From: Oceanobacillus neutriphilus
GTDB taxonomy: Bacteria > Bacillota > Bacilli > Bacillales > Amphibacillaceae
DNA length: 64,000 nt
Reading direction: 5' to 3'
NCBI RefSeq assembly: GCF_014645515.1
Contig: NZ_BMLW01000004.1
Span: 124,001-188,000 of the forward strand
Both the position numbers and the translations under genes were made by a program. Below, one piece after another: positions 26,917-36,368 of this stretch (within the stretch, counting starts at the first letter, position 1; each line of letters begins with the position of its first letter). The notes below the pieces were generated by a model. That model was not told the origin of the DNA and made no database searches. It saw only the letters and a program-made list of their open reading frames with translations.

Positions 26917-28569
26917 TCATATTTTTTTACTTAGTTGATACATAACTGCTTCATAGGGCCTTAAGTGAACAATATTCAAATCTAAACTAGAATCTTCGTA
27001 ATTACTTAATAAGATTTTCGTTTGCATACCTTCTGCAGCTGAATAACGAAACTCTCTTTCGTCCTCATAGAAATTACATACAATAAGCAGCCTTTCATTT
27101 TCCAAAATTCGTTCATAAGCATAAATGCTTTCATCATCAGGATTTAAGAGATTGTATGTGCCGTATACTAGTGTTTTGTTATGCTTTCTCATATCAATTA
27201 ATTTTTGATAATGATAAAATACAGAATCCTTATCTTCAAGTGCTTCTTCAACATTTATAGAAGTGTAGTTTGGATTCAGCTTCATCCAAGGCTGCCCCTG
27301 AGTAAATCCAGCGCCTGGTTCGCCAGACCATTGCATTGGGGTCCGGGCATTGTCTCTTGCTTTCATATAGAGTGCTTTCATCATTTCCTCTTTGCTATAC
27401 CCGGCTTTGATTCTTTCCTGATAGATATTTTGTGTTTCAATATCGATATAATCATCAATCGAATCAAAAGCAGCATTCGTCATCCCAATTTCCTCTCCTT
27501 GATAAACATACGGTGTGCCCTTCATCCCGTGCAGTAACGTTGCTAACATTTTTGCTGATTTAACTCGAAATTCTCCGTCATTTCCCCATCTTGATACAAT
27601 TCTTGGCAGATCATGATTGTTCCAAAACAAGCTGTTCCATCCATCCTGATCCAGGGCATATTGCCATTTACTTAAAACCTGCTTTAACTCGGTTAATTCC
27701 AATTTCTTTAAATCCCATCTGCGCTTTCCGGGGATTTTATCTAAATGTATATGCTCGAATTGGAATACCATACTTAGTTCATTTCTGTCTGAAGAAGAGT
27801 ATAACTTAGCATTCTCGGTTGTTGCTCCCCACGCTTCTCCTACTGTCAGCAAATCATATTTTCCGAATGTTTGACGATACATTTCCTGCAGATAATCGTG
27901 TAATTTAGGACCGTTTTCTTTAATTTGTTTATCGGGGTCCTTTCCGATTAAATCAATAACATCCATTCGGAAGCCGCTGATTCCTTTGTCTATCCAAAAA
28001 TTCATCATTTCCCATATACTGTTTCTCATTTCTTCATTATCCCAATTTAAATCAGGCTGCTGTCTGCTGTAAAAATGTAAATAATACTGATCCGTATTTT
28101 CATCATATTCCCAGGCTGAGCCACTAAAATTAGACTCCAGTTCATTCGGCTCTCGGCCATCTGCCGCCGGGTTACGCCAGATATAATAATCTCTATACGG
28201 GTTGCCTCTTCTCTTCTTTGCCTCTATAAACCATGGATGCTGATCGGAAGTATGATTGACTACCAGATCCATAATAATTTTAATTCCGCGTTCCTGACTC
28301 TCCAGCAACAATTTATTCATATCATCCATTGTGCCATACTCTGATAGAATGGAGCGATAATCACTGATATCATACCCATTGTCGACATTAGGAGATTCAT
28401 ACACCGGACTTAACCAGATGACATCAATACCCAGCTTCTTCAAATAATCTAATTTCTGTATAATTCCTTTTAGATCACCTATTCCATCACCGTTACTATC
28501 ATTAAAACTGCGAGGATATATTTGATAAATGACACTTTTATGCCACCATTTTTGCTGTGTATTTCCCAT
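26917..28569 (-). CDS. GH13 alpha-glucosidase, DexB/oligo-1,6-glucosidase type
   Basis: Cytoplasmic enzyme of 550 residues. GH13 regions are visible: DLVVNHTSDQHPWF, GFRMDVIDLIGKD (nucleophile Asp), LLTVGEAWG (acid/base Glu), FWNNHD (transition-state Asp) and QPDLNW. GFRMDVIDLIGK and the NGPKLHDYLQEM...GEAWGATTENA context resemble streptococcal DexB, which cleaves alpha-1,6 glucosidic ends. ATG 28569 was chosen because GGTGG lies six bases upstream. It is downstream of scrA on the same strand, so it may process isomaltose-type sugars or sucrose isomers imported with sucrose. Confidence 0.85.
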   Translation of the reverse strand: MGNTQQKWWHKSVIYQIYPRSFNDSNGDGIGDLKGIIQKLDYLKKLGIDVIWLSPVYESPNVDNGYDISDYRSILSEYGTMDDMNKLLLESQERGIKIIMDLVVNHTSDQHPWFIEAKKRRGNPYRDYYIWRNPAADGREPNELESNFSGSAWEYDENTDQYYLHFYSRQQPDLNWDNEEMRNSIWEMMNFWIDKGISGFRMDVIDLIGKDPDKQIKENGPKLHDYLQEMYRQTFGKYDLLTVGEAWGATTENAKLYSSSDRNELSMVFQFEHIHLDKIPGKRRWDLKKLELTELKQVLSKWQYALDQDGWNSLFWNNHDLPRIVSRWGNDGEFRVKSAKMLATLLHGMKGTPYVYQGEEIGMTNAAFDSIDDYIDIETQNIYQERIKAGYSKEEMMKALYMKARDNARTPMQWSGEPGAGFTQGQPWMKLNPNYTSINVEEALEDKDSVFYHYQKLIDMRKHNKTLVYGTYNLLNPDDESIYAYERILENERLLIVCNFYEDEREFRYSAAEGMQTKILLSNYEDSSLDLNIVHLRPYEAVMYQLSKKI

Positions 28570-28614
28570 CTTCATCCACCACTTTTCTTTGTTATTTTTC
28601 TATATTAAAAACCC

Positions 28615-28665
28615 AAATAAAAGAAGAAGGACGGCAAATGAGCTTTCCCTCTTCTTTTTTCGTTC
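28615..28665 (-). terminator. Possible terminator between scrA and the GH13 gene
   Basis: The minus strand can pair AAAAGAAGA with TCTTCTTTT around a 25-base loop, followed by ATTT. It could reduce read-through from scrA into the GH13 gene. Confidence 0.4.
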
Positions 28666-28722
28666 ACTTTACATTAAAATCAATGTGAGGTCATACGGAC
28701 TGTGAAGTAAAACATTCTTGGT

Positions 28723-30663
28723 TTATTTATTCAAATAAAGCAAATCGTCACCCTCAACAATCTCTTCCTCATCTGCTGTAAATACTTCAGCATAGTCGCC
28801 TGTATTGGTTATAATGACCATTACCGTCGGGTCATAACCAGCTTTTTTAATCTCATCCATGTTAAAAGTTCCTAAAATATCACCTTTTTTTACTAGCTGT
28901 TCCTGGCTTACTTCTGAGCTGAAGCCTTCTCCATTCAGATTTACTGTATCAATACCGATATGAATTAAGATTTCCGCTCCCTGATCGGTACGAATCCCAT
29001 AAGCATGCTTTGAATCGTAAGTAACAGTAATCGTACCGTCTGCCGGAGCGATAATCTGTTGTTTTTCCGGATAAACAGCTATTCCCTTTCCCATCATCTC
29101 CGAAGAAAATACCTGGTCATTAACATCCTGCAAAGGAATTAGTTTTCCAGTCAGCGGTGAGCTGATTGTCACTTTATCTGCTTGAACAGATGGAGCTGCA
29201 GGGCTTGTTTCATTTGCAGGTTCTTCCGGGCTTTGATCATTTTCCGGTACAGCTAATTTACGTTTCCCATAAATAAAGGTTAGCGTAAAGGCAACCGCCA
29301 TACTGATGACAATCCCGACCATAAACATTGGAATAGAGTTAGGTGCAATTGAAATAAAACCAATCACACTTGCCGGTCCCATTGCCACTGCGAGTACATG
29401 AAAGAATCCAATAAACGCAGAAGCAATTCCTGCTCCGATCATTCCGCAGATAAACGGGAATTTCAGTTTTAAGTTTACACCGAAAATCGCCGGCTCTGTA
29501 ATACCCAGCATGGCAGATACACTTGCCGAAGACGCAAGACCTTTCTGCTTTTTATTCTTTGTCACAAAGAATATTGCCAGACACGCCGCTCCTTGTGCTA
29601 CATTTGCCATAGAAGCAACTGGGAAAATAAAGGAACCGCCTGTTGCACTTACATCAGCAAGCAGCATCGTTTCAATTGCAGGGAAACTTTGATGCAGCCC
29701 GGTAATAACAATAGCGGAATACAACGTCCCAAAGATTCCTAAGCCGAATCCTCCTGTTGTCTGGTATAACCAAACAAGACCGTCTGTTAATCCGTCAGAT
29801 AATGAACGCATGACAGGCCCAACGAAAATAAACGTTAAAAATCCAGTAATAATGACAGCAAGCATTGGTGTAAAGGTAAAATCAAATGCATTAGCCATCC
29901 GTTTATGGAAGAATTTCTCTATGTTAGCCAAAATCCATGATACTGCCAATACCGGCAATACAGATCCTTGATAGCCTGCCTGTGCTACATCCAATCCAAA
30001 GATATTCCAGTAGCTCATTGTTCCATCCTCAATCGCATTTGCTACCCCATAGCCATTGACCAAGTCGGGCATAACCATAGCCATGGCCATCGCAGCACCT
30101 AAATACGGATTACCGCCAAACCGTTTCGTAGCGGAATAACCAATCAAAATCGGCAAAAAGGCAAATGGTGCAGAAGACAGCAGATTAATAATACCAGCTA
30201 CATCCTCTATGGCAGGAAACATTTCTACAATCGACCTTGGACCAAATAAATCTGGAGATGTTAAGACATTATTTAAAGCCATCAATAAACCGCCGGCTAC
30301 TAATGCCGGGATTATTGGAACGAAAATGTCCGACAATAATTTAATAAATGACATAATCGGATTTGGTTTTTTCTGATCCTCTGATATCGTTTTCAAAGCA
30401 TCCTTAGATACCTCTTGAATTCCTGTTGCATCTGTTAATTCTTTATATACTTTATTCACATCGCCAGGTCCGATAATAATCTGGAATTGACCATTTTGCT
30501 TAAAGGTTCCTTTAATATCCGGATGATTATCTAATCCTTGCTGATCAATATTTTTATCATCTTTTAATACTAAACGTAAACGGGTGGCACAGTGAGCAGC
30601 GGCTTGAATATTATCTTCGCCAAGCATTTTCAGGATGTCTTCTGCAACCTGCTTGTGATTCAT
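28723..30663 (-). CDS. scrA: Sucrose-specific PTS enzyme IIBCA
   Basis: Membrane permease of 646 residues that imports and phosphorylates sucrose to sucrose-6-phosphate. IIB comes first with its phospho-cysteine in [12 protein letters not shown], then the ten-segment IIC ([14 protein letters not shown]), then IIA (about 500-646) with the phospho-histidine in [10 protein letters not shown]. It resembles streptococcal ScrA throughout. I chose [11 protein letters not shown] at 30663, after GAGGAGG; an upstream in-frame ATG lacks a site. It is divergent from scrB with two LacI-type operators between. Confidence 0.92.
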   Translation of the reverse strand: MNHKQVAEDILKMLGEDNIQAAAHCATRLRLVLKDDKNIDQQGLDNHPDIKGTFKQNGQFQIIIGPGDVNKVYKELTDATGIQEVSKDALKTISEDQKKPNPIMSFIKLLSDIFVPIIPALVAGGLLMALNNVLTSPDLFGPRSIVEMFPAIEDVAGIINLLSSAPFAFLPILIGYSATKRFGGNPYLGAAMAMAMVMPDLVNGYGVANAIEDGTMSYWNIFGLDVAQAGYQGSVLPVLAVSWILANIEKFFHKRMANAFDFTFTPMLAVIITGFLTFIFVGPVMRSLSDGLTDGLVWLYQTTGGFGLGIFGTLYSAIVITGLHQSFPAIETMLLADVSATGGSFIFPVASMANVAQGAACLAIFFVTKNKKQKGLASSASVSAMLGITEPAIFGVNLKLKFPFICGMIGAGIASAFIGFFHVLAVAMGPASVIGFISIAPNSIPMFMVGIVISMAVAFTLTFIYGKRKLAVPENDQSPEEPANETSPAAPSVQADKVTISSPLTGKLIPLQDVNDQVFSSEMMGKGIAVYPEKQQIIAPADGTITVTYDSKHAYGIRTDQGAEILIHIGIDTVNLNGEGFSSEVSQEQLVKKGDILGTFNMDEIKKAGYDPTVMVIITNTGDYAEVFTADEEEIVEGDDLLYLNK

Positions 30664-30697
30664 GATTAGTTCCTCCTCTTGTAACCGTTTTTTTAAT

Positions 30698-30736
30698 ATC
30701 ATACAAATAAAAACAGGATATGTCAATCGTTTATCA
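30698..30736 (-). promoter_or_regulatory. scrA promoter with LacI-type operator
   Basis: Minus-strand TTGACA (30726-30721), a 17-base spacer and TATGAT (30703-30698). The imperfect palindrome TGTCAATCGTTTATCA (30721-30736) contains the -35 hexamer. The likely repressor is the LacI protein at 32385. Confidence 0.8.
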
Positions 30737-30786
30737 TAAATTTCATTTTAAATTAACAAAGTCATATTTAATCAATGCTTTATTAA

Positions 30787-30825
30787 TGTTATTCGTTTGA
30801 CATATTATGAATTATTGCATATGTT
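30787..30825 (+). promoter_or_regulatory. scrB promoter with LacI-type operator
   Basis: TTGACA (30797-30802), a 17-base spacer and TATGTT (30820-30825). The imperfect palindrome TGTTATTCGTTTGACA (30787-30802) ends in the -35 hexamer, mirroring the scrA side. Confidence 0.75.
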
Positions 30826-30866
30826 CTATATAAGGAAATTATTGAATATAAAGGAGTTGAGAGAGT

Positions 30867-32366
30867 GTGAAATTAATAACAGAATGGACAACACCTTTGC
30901 GCTATAAACCCTATCACCATTGGCCGGCAGCCTATCAAGATATGCTGGAAGGAGCAATCCAGAAGTCAGACTGGAAGCAAGCATTTCACATTCAGCCAAA
31001 GACAGGATTATTAAATGATCCAAATGGTTTTTCCTTCTATGATGGAAAATGGCATTTGTTTTATCAGGCTTATCCGTTTGGACCTGTGCATGGTGTGAAA
31101 TCCTGGTATCATATGGTATCTGATAATTTAGTTGACTGGGAACAGCATGATTATGCGTTATTACCCGATTCTCCTTACGATAGTCATGGTGTTTATTCTG
31201 GTTCTGCTATGACAGTGGAAGACAAACTGTTTCTTATGTACACAGGAAATGTACGAAATGAGAAATGGGAACGTCACTCCTATCAGTTAGGAGCCTGGAT
31301 GAACTCTGACATGCAAGTAGAAAAGATAACGAAGCCATTAATAGAGAATCCTCCAGAAGGATATACACATGAATTTCGTGATCCACAGGTATTTCGTTAT
31401 CAGGATCAATATCTAATGGCAATTGGAGCACAAACAGATAGTGAAAAAGGTGCTGTATTAGTTTATCAAAGCAATGAACTGGCAGATTGGGAATTACTTG
31501 GTGAACTCCGCTATACAACAGAAGAAATGGGATTTATGGTGGAATGTCCTAATCTGGTTTTTGTGGACAATCAGCCGGTGCTGTTGTTCTGCCCACAAGG
31601 TTTGGACAAAGACATTGCTTCTTATCAGAATATATATCCTAATATGTATGTTATTGGTTCATCTTTTAACAAGGAATCCCTTGCTGTAGAGAACGCTTCT
31701 GACTTAGTAAATCTGGATGAAGGCTTTGATGTCTATGCGACACAGGCTTTTAATGCGCCGGACGGCCGTGTATTGAGTGTTGGCTGGATTGGACTTCCTG
31801 AAATCGATTACCCGAGCTTTGAAGAAGGCTGGGCCCACTGCCTTAGTATCGTGAAAGAATTGTCGATCAAGAATCAGCACTTGTATCAAAAACCGGTTAT
31901 AGAAATGCAGGAATTACGTCAAAATCACGATATATTACAAGGGACTGCCCAGGCAAAGAATCTGTTATTATACTCTCCTGATAATAATGTTTACGAATTA
32001 AAACTTGAATTAGATGCCAGTACATCAGGTTCATTATATCTGTTTGCAGACGAACAGAATAAAGAAGGATTGAAGCTTTCTTTCGATTCAAAACATGATA
32101 CAATAAGCATGGATCGAAGTAAGGCCGGTATCCCTTTTGGAGAATCCTATGGTTCCATTCGAACTGCTGCATTAAAAAGACAAGATAAATTGACATTACA
32201 CATTTTTGCAGACCGTTCTGTCTGCGAGGTTTTTGTGAACGACGGCTATTGTGTCATGACAAGCCGCGTCTTTTTAAAAGACCCTAAGCAGACGCATATA
32301 TTCCTTCAGGGATTTGAAGGTGACTATACGGGGGATTTCTGGACCCTGCGCGAAATGAACGAGTAA
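30867..32366 (+). CDS. scrB: Sucrose-6-phosphate hydrolase
   Basis: Cytoplasmic GH32 enzyme of 499 residues that splits sucrose-6-phosphate from the PTS into glucose-6-phosphate and fructose. Catalytic motifs are LLNDPNG (nucleophile Asp), FRDPQVF (transition-state Asp) and VECPNLV (acid/base Glu), followed by a C-terminal beta-sandwich with RSVCEVFVNDG. The start codon is GTG with AAGGAG ten bases upstream. It is followed 18 bases later by the LacI-type regulator, forming a two-gene operon divergent from scrA. Confidence 0.93.
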   Translation: MKLITEWTTPLRYKPYHHWPAAYQDMLEGAIQKSDWKQAFHIQPKTGLLNDPNGFSFYDGKWHLFYQAYPFGPVHGVKSWYHMVSDNLVDWEQHDYALLPDSPYDSHGVYSGSAMTVEDKLFLMYTGNVRNEKWERHSYQLGAWMNSDMQVEKITKPLIENPPEGYTHEFRDPQVFRYQDQYLMAIGAQTDSEKGAVLVYQSNELADWELLGELRYTTEEMGFMVECPNLVFVDNQPVLLFCPQGLDKDIASYQNIYPNMYVIGSSFNKESLAVENASDLVNLDEGFDVYATQAFNAPDGRVLSVGWIGLPEIDYPSFEEGWAHCLSIVKELSIKNQHLYQKPVIEMQELRQNHDILQGTAQAKNLLLYSPDNNVYELKLELDASTSGSLYLFADEQNKEGLKLSFDSKHDTISMDRSKAGIPFGESYGSIRTAALKRQDKLTLHIFADRSVCEVFVNDGYCVMTSRVFLKDPKQTHIFLQGFEGDYTGDFWTLREMNE

Positions 32367-32384
32367 TGAATAAAGGGAGAGAGC

Positions 32385-33368
32385 ATGATGGGGATTAAAT
32401 TGACAGATGTAGCGAAAAAGGCGGGCGTTTCAGCAACTACCGTCTCTAGGGTAATTAATAATTATGGCTACCTTAGCCAGAAAACCATTGATAAGGTGCA
32501 TCAAGCGATGGAAGAATTAAATTATCAGCCTAATTCAATGGCCCGCTCACTGCAAGGAAAAGGAACACAATTAATTGGTCTGATATTCCCTACTGTATCT
32601 CACCCCTTTTTTGGCGAATTAGCCTCCAAAATGGAAGCAAAGCTGTTTGAAAAAGGATATAAAACGATTCTCTGTGACAGTGCCAATGATAAGGAAAAGG
32701 AACGAGACTACCTTAGGATGCTGGCAGCAAATAAAGTAGACGGCATTATTGCAGGAGCTCATAATCTGGGTATTCCTGAATATGAAAATGTAGAACTGCC
32801 TATTATTTCATTTGACCGCTATTTGGCAGAAGGAATTCCGATTGTTTCCAGCGACAGCTATCAGGGCGGCCGCCTGGCAACAGAGCATCTATATCAGCGG
32901 GGCGGAAGAAAAATTGCCATCATTACAGGAACAAATGAATCGGATTCACCGACTAACCAGCGGCTGGAAGGGTATTTATCTATATTAAAAGAGCATCAAT
33001 TGGAGCCGATGGTTTATCAATTCCCTCTGGATCATTCTCCATTTTTAAAAGCCACGGAGATTCGTCAGATTCTGTCCAAAAATGAGATAGACAGTGTTTT
33101 TTGTACAGATGATTTAACAGCAATTTTAGTTATTAACAAGGCACAGGAATTAGGACTTAAAATTCCGGAAGACCTAAAGGTTATCGGTTATGACGGAACG
33201 GAATTTGTCCAGAATTACTTTCCACAGCTGTCAACAGTATTACAGCCAATTGATCAGTTTGTTGATCTTTTGATTGATTTATTAATAAAGCGGATAAATA
33301 ACGCTGATGTGGACCTGGATAATCTTTATCAATTGCCTGTAAAGTTTATGCAGGGACAGACAAGCTGA
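32385..33368 (+). CDS. scrR: LacI-family repressor of the sucrose PTS locus
   Basis: Regulator of 327 residues. The N-terminal HTH is LTDVAKKAGVSATTVSRVIN with a hinge helix (NSMARSLQGK), then a periplasmic-binding-protein-like sensor domain ending GYDGTEFVQNYFPQLSTV. It most likely binds the two palindromes between scrA and scrB and is relieved by a sugar phosphate. GGGAGAG precedes paired ATG codons, so the start may be one codon later. Second gene after scrB. Confidence 0.88.
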   Translation: MMGIKLTDVAKKAGVSATTVSRVINNYGYLSQKTIDKVHQAMEELNYQPNSMARSLQGKGTQLIGLIFPTVSHPFFGELASKMEAKLFEKGYKTILCDSANDKEKERDYLRMLAANKVDGIIAGAHNLGIPEYENVELPIISFDRYLAEGIPIVSSDSYQGGRLATEHLYQRGGRKIAIITGTNESDSPTNQRLEGYLSILKEHQLEPMVYQFPLDHSPFLKATEIRQILSKNEIDSVFCTDDLTAILVINKAQELGLKIPEDLKVIGYDGTEFVQNYFPQLSTVLQPIDQFVDLLIDLLIKRINNADVDLDNLYQLPVKFMQGQTS

Positions 33369-33562
33369 TATTTTTTATGATTTACCAGTCCATACTATAT
33401 TGATTGTATACAAATTTAAAACAGCCGTTTGGTTCAGCTTATTTTAATTCAAGGATTCAAAATAAGTTAAATCAGCCGGCTTTTTATTTTTTCAGAAAGA
33501 TTAATTGATATTCTCCAGTACATTTACCCCGGAATACGATTCTCTATAAATTGAAATTTCCT

Positions 33563-33595
33563 GTTCATACTGCGTTCATATTCCCTTTATATACT
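33563..33595 (+). promoter_or_regulatory. HssR-type direct repeat at the hrtBA promoter
   Basis: GTTCATACT (33563-33571), two bases, GTTCATATT (33574-33582). This differs by one base from the direct repeat GTTCATATT-N2-GTTCATATT that I recall for S. aureus HssR upstream of hrtAB. A -10-like TATACT follows at 33590-33595, so the repeat covers the -35 region, as expected for activation. Confidence 0.88.
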
Positions 33596-33631
33596 TCTTA
33601 GTATACGAAAGATATAGGAGGTTTAAGCAGG

Positions 33632-34681
33632 ATGAAAATGGCATGGAAGGAAATGAAGAAAAATAAATTACGTTATACGATTTTAGGCTTGATTGTTTTC
33701 CTGATCAGCTTATTAACTTTTATTATATCTGGACTGGCTAACGGGCTCTCACAGGATAATGCTTCGCTGATTAAAAATTTGCCTGATGGAACTTTTTATC
33801 TGGAAGAGGAAGCGGATGAAACCTACAGCTTCTCCAGTCTATCAGATCAACAACAGCAAGAAATAGCAGAAGAACAGCCTGCAACAGCTTTTTTCTCAAT
33901 TCAGATGGGAAATTTTATAGATTCCTCTGATAAACAGCGCAGTGTTGCTTACGTATCTGCGTCAGATAGTACTTATTTTCAGGAAGTTCATTCTGGTGAG
34001 GTTATTTTAGATGCCTCTCTTGAAGAAGAAGGAATAGCAGTAGGAGACGAGATAACGAATGAGCAATGGGATCAATCATTAACAGTAGCAGGATTTGTCG
34101 ATCAAGAAAAATACAGCCACTCTCCTGCTGCTTTTATAAATCCAAATGATTTTCAGGCATTATTTCATACCGATACGATGCAAATCGCCTTTATTGCTGA
34201 TTCTGCGATAAAAAATACAGATGATGCACCAGTTTTTAAAGGACTGCAAGCTTTCTCGAACAATGAATTCTTAAATACCATCCCCAGCTATAGTGCGGAA
34301 CAAATGTCATTGAATATGATAGTTATCTTTCTGCTGGTAATCAGCGGAATGCTGTTTGCTATCTTCTTCTATATGATTAATGTTCAAAAGCTTGGTATAT
34401 ACGGTATTTTAAAAGCTATCGGTGTAAAAACGGGCAAGCTGTTTCAAATGATGTGGGCACAGATGTTCATCATCTCTGTTGTCTCTCTGATATTGTCTAT
34501 ATCTATCAGTCAAGCTTTCCAATTGCTGGCACCAAACGGGATGCCTTTTCATTTAACCTGGGAGACAACAGGATTGCTTTCTCTCGTTTTTGTCATCATT
34601 GGATTTATCGGTGCAACATTATCCGGCATTCAAATTAAACGTGTAGAACCAATACAAGCTATACAGCAGGGAGAGATGTAA
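33632..34681 (+). CDS. hrtB: Haem efflux permease HrtB
   Basis: FtsX-type ABC permease of 349 residues: an N-terminal TM (about 16-38), an extracytoplasmic domain of about 190 residues and three C-terminal TMs. The N terminus KMAWKEMKKNKLRYTILGLI and the segments YSAEQMSLNMIVIFLL, YGILKAIGVKTGKLF and KRVEPIQAIQ match S. aureus HrtB (YQAEQAPLNMMIV, GILKAIGIKT). With HrtA it removes excess haem from the membrane. The order here is hrtB then hrtA. TAGGAGG precedes the ATG. Confidence 0.88.
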   Translation: MKMAWKEMKKNKLRYTILGLIVFLISLLTFIISGLANGLSQDNASLIKNLPDGTFYLEEEADETYSFSSLSDQQQQEIAEEQPATAFFSIQMGNFIDSSDKQRSVAYVSASDSTYFQEVHSGEVILDASLEEEGIAVGDEITNEQWDQSLTVAGFVDQEKYSHSPAAFINPNDFQALFHTDTMQIAFIADSAIKNTDDAPVFKGLQAFSNNEFLNTIPSYSAEQMSLNMIVIFLLVISGMLFAIFFYMINVQKLGIYGILKAIGVKTGKLFQMMWAQMFIISVVSLILSISISQAFQLLAPNGMPFHLTWETTGLLSLVFVIIGFIGATLSGIQIKRVEPIQAIQQGEM

Positions 34682-34682
34682 A

Positions 34683-35372
34683 ATGAGTTTATTTACGATG
34701 GATAACGTCCGAAAAACATTTGCTCATGGAGAGGTAAAAGAAGAGATATTAAAAGGAATTAATATCTCCCTGTCCCAGGGGAAAATCACAGCCCTGACAG
34801 GTGCTTCCGGTTCAGGAAAAAGTACACTGCTGACCATTGCAGCCGGATTACAGACAGCTTCCGATGGACAGATTTCCTTCGAGCAGCAGGAGCTGACATC
34901 CATGCGCAGTGAAGAACTCCGTCAAATTCGGGCAAAAGACTTTGGTTTTATTTTTCAATTTGCACACTTAGTACCCTTTTTAACTGTACAGGAACAGCTG
35001 GATCTCATGCTTGACACTGCTGAATCTCCTCTTTCCAAGCAGACACAGAAAAAGGAAATAAAGCAGGTTTTAGAGCTTGTCGGTATGTGGAAACGAAAGG
35101 ATGCTTATCCCGCCTCATTATCTGGAGGTGAAAAACAGCGCGTTGCAGTGGCAAGAGCAATCATCCACAGCCCTAAGGTGCTTTTTGCAGATGAACCCAC
35201 TGCCAGTCTTGATTCAAAACGATCTCAGGAAGTGATGAAGCTGATCCAAAATCTTTCTAAAGAACGGCATATTACCGTTTTAATGGTCACGCATGATATG
35301 GATATGCTCGATTTTGTGGATGAGGTCATTGAAATGCGCGATGGAAAAATCGTTGACAAGAAAAATACTTGA
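34683..35372 (+). CDS. hrtA: Haem efflux ATPase HrtA
   Basis: ABC ATPase of 229 residues of the MacB/LolD class. Walker A GASGSGKST, Q-loop FIFQFAHLVPF, signature LSGGEKQRVAVARA, Walker B VLFADEPTASLD and switch VTHDMD are intact. It pairs with HrtB, one base upstream, and the HssR box before hrtB should control both. GGGAGATG at the end of hrtB provides the ribosome site. It is followed by a very strong bidirectional terminator. Confidence 0.88.
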   Translation: MSLFTMDNVRKTFAHGEVKEEILKGINISLSQGKITALTGASGSGKSTLLTIAAGLQTASDGQISFEQQELTSMRSEELRQIRAKDFGFIFQFAHLVPFLTVQEQLDLMLDTAESPLSKQTQKKEIKQVLELVGMWKRKDAYPASLSGGEKQRVAVARAIIHSPKVLFADEPTASLDSKRSQEVMKLIQNLSKERHITVLMVTHDMDMLDFVDEVIEMRDGKIVDKKNT

Positions 35373-35380
35373 AGATAATG

Positions 35381-35415
35381 ATAATAAGCTATTTTGAAAC
35401 AAAATAGCTTATTAT
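35381..35415. terminator. Bidirectional terminator between hrtA and the GntR gene
   Basis: A perfect 16-bp stem (35381-35396 with 35400-35415) with an AAA loop. The right arm enters the last codon of the opposing gene. Confidence 0.9.
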
Positions 35416-36134
35416 TCTTTCACACTATACTCTCTGACTGTCTTCATTATTTCCTCCTCTATCCAGAGATCCTCCACCTGATTTTGCACATCATGAAAGT
35501 TTCTCTCAAAAGCTAAATCCACCATTTCCTTTTCTTTTTTATCAATGGCTTCTACAATCAGCTCATGATTATAGAGAATACGTTCAAAATCTTTTTCATT
35601 TGTCATCATCCGGTAGCGCATCGATAGGATAATAAGGCATTCCAGTACTGGCTTTAAATTATTCCACAGCATCTTAATATGGTGATGATCAATCGATTGA
35701 ATAATTGTTTCATGGAACTCAATATCAAGGAAGGAAAATTGATCAACATCCTGATATTTAATAGCAATTTTCATCATTTCTACCATCTTTTTCAGTTCTT
35801 GAACAAGTGTATCTGTCTGCATCTTTAATAGACGTTCAAAGGTAAAGGACTCTATCATTAAGCGTATATCATAAATTTCCTCAATACTTTTTTCAGACAT
35901 ACCGACGACAACTGCTCCCATTCTTTCCGGCCGGACAAGATTCTCATTTGCCAGCACACGCAAAGCTTCTCTGACTGGAGAACGGCTGACCTGAAATAAA
36001 GATCCCAGTTGATTCTCCGAAAGAACAGTGCCTGCTTTTATTTCACGAGAAATAATCCGCATCCGGAGCTCTGCAACTACTTGTTCCCCTTTTGATTCAT
36101 TCATTAGTTTTTTCTTTGGATAAAATGCTTTCAT
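35412..36134 (-). CDS. GntR-family regulator, FadR/FCD type
   Basis: Regulator of 240 residues. The winged helix (about 15-80) reads GTVLSENQLGSLFQVSRSPV followed by REALRVLANENLV, and an all-helical FCD ligand-binding domain follows, with a metal-type histidine pattern (DIEFHETI, YNHELIVEAI). Members respond to organic acids or sugar acids. No metabolic gene lies beside it on its strand, so the target is not evident. A palindrome CACTATAGTG at 36176-36185, about 40 bases upstream, could be an autoregulatory site. The start at 36134 has a weak AAGGAGC site. Confidence 0.85.
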   Translation of the reverse strand: MKAFYPKKKLMNESKGEQVVAELRMRIISREIKAGTVLSENQLGSLFQVSRSPVREALRVLANENLVRPERMGAVVVGMSEKSIEEIYDIRLMIESFTFERLLKMQTDTLVQELKKMVEMMKIAIKYQDVDQFSFLDIEFHETIIQSIDHHHIKMLWNNLKPVLECLIILSMRYRMMTNEKDFERILYNHELIVEAIDKKEKEMVDLAFERNFHDVQNQVEDLWIEEEIMKTVREYSVKE

Positions 36135-36368
36135 GCTGCTTAGCTCCTTTATCTATTAGTGAATACTTGTATACCACTATAGTGACATAACCTTTGCACT
36201 TTGTAAACGTTTGCTATTAAAAGTTAGAAACTTCCATTTTTTGATTGAAATGTTTGATATTTGGGAGTGTTAATGAAATAACACTTTAAAAATAGATTGC
36301 CAGAAAAGGACTTCGAGGCTATAATTTTATCATTGAGCTAGTTATTTTAATCGAAAAGAGGAGAATGA

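Noticed and set aside
30680-30693. Possible cre site (TGTAACCGTTTTTT) in the scrA leader
   Set aside because: Two key positions mismatch and symmetry is poor; the LacI operators explain the region better.
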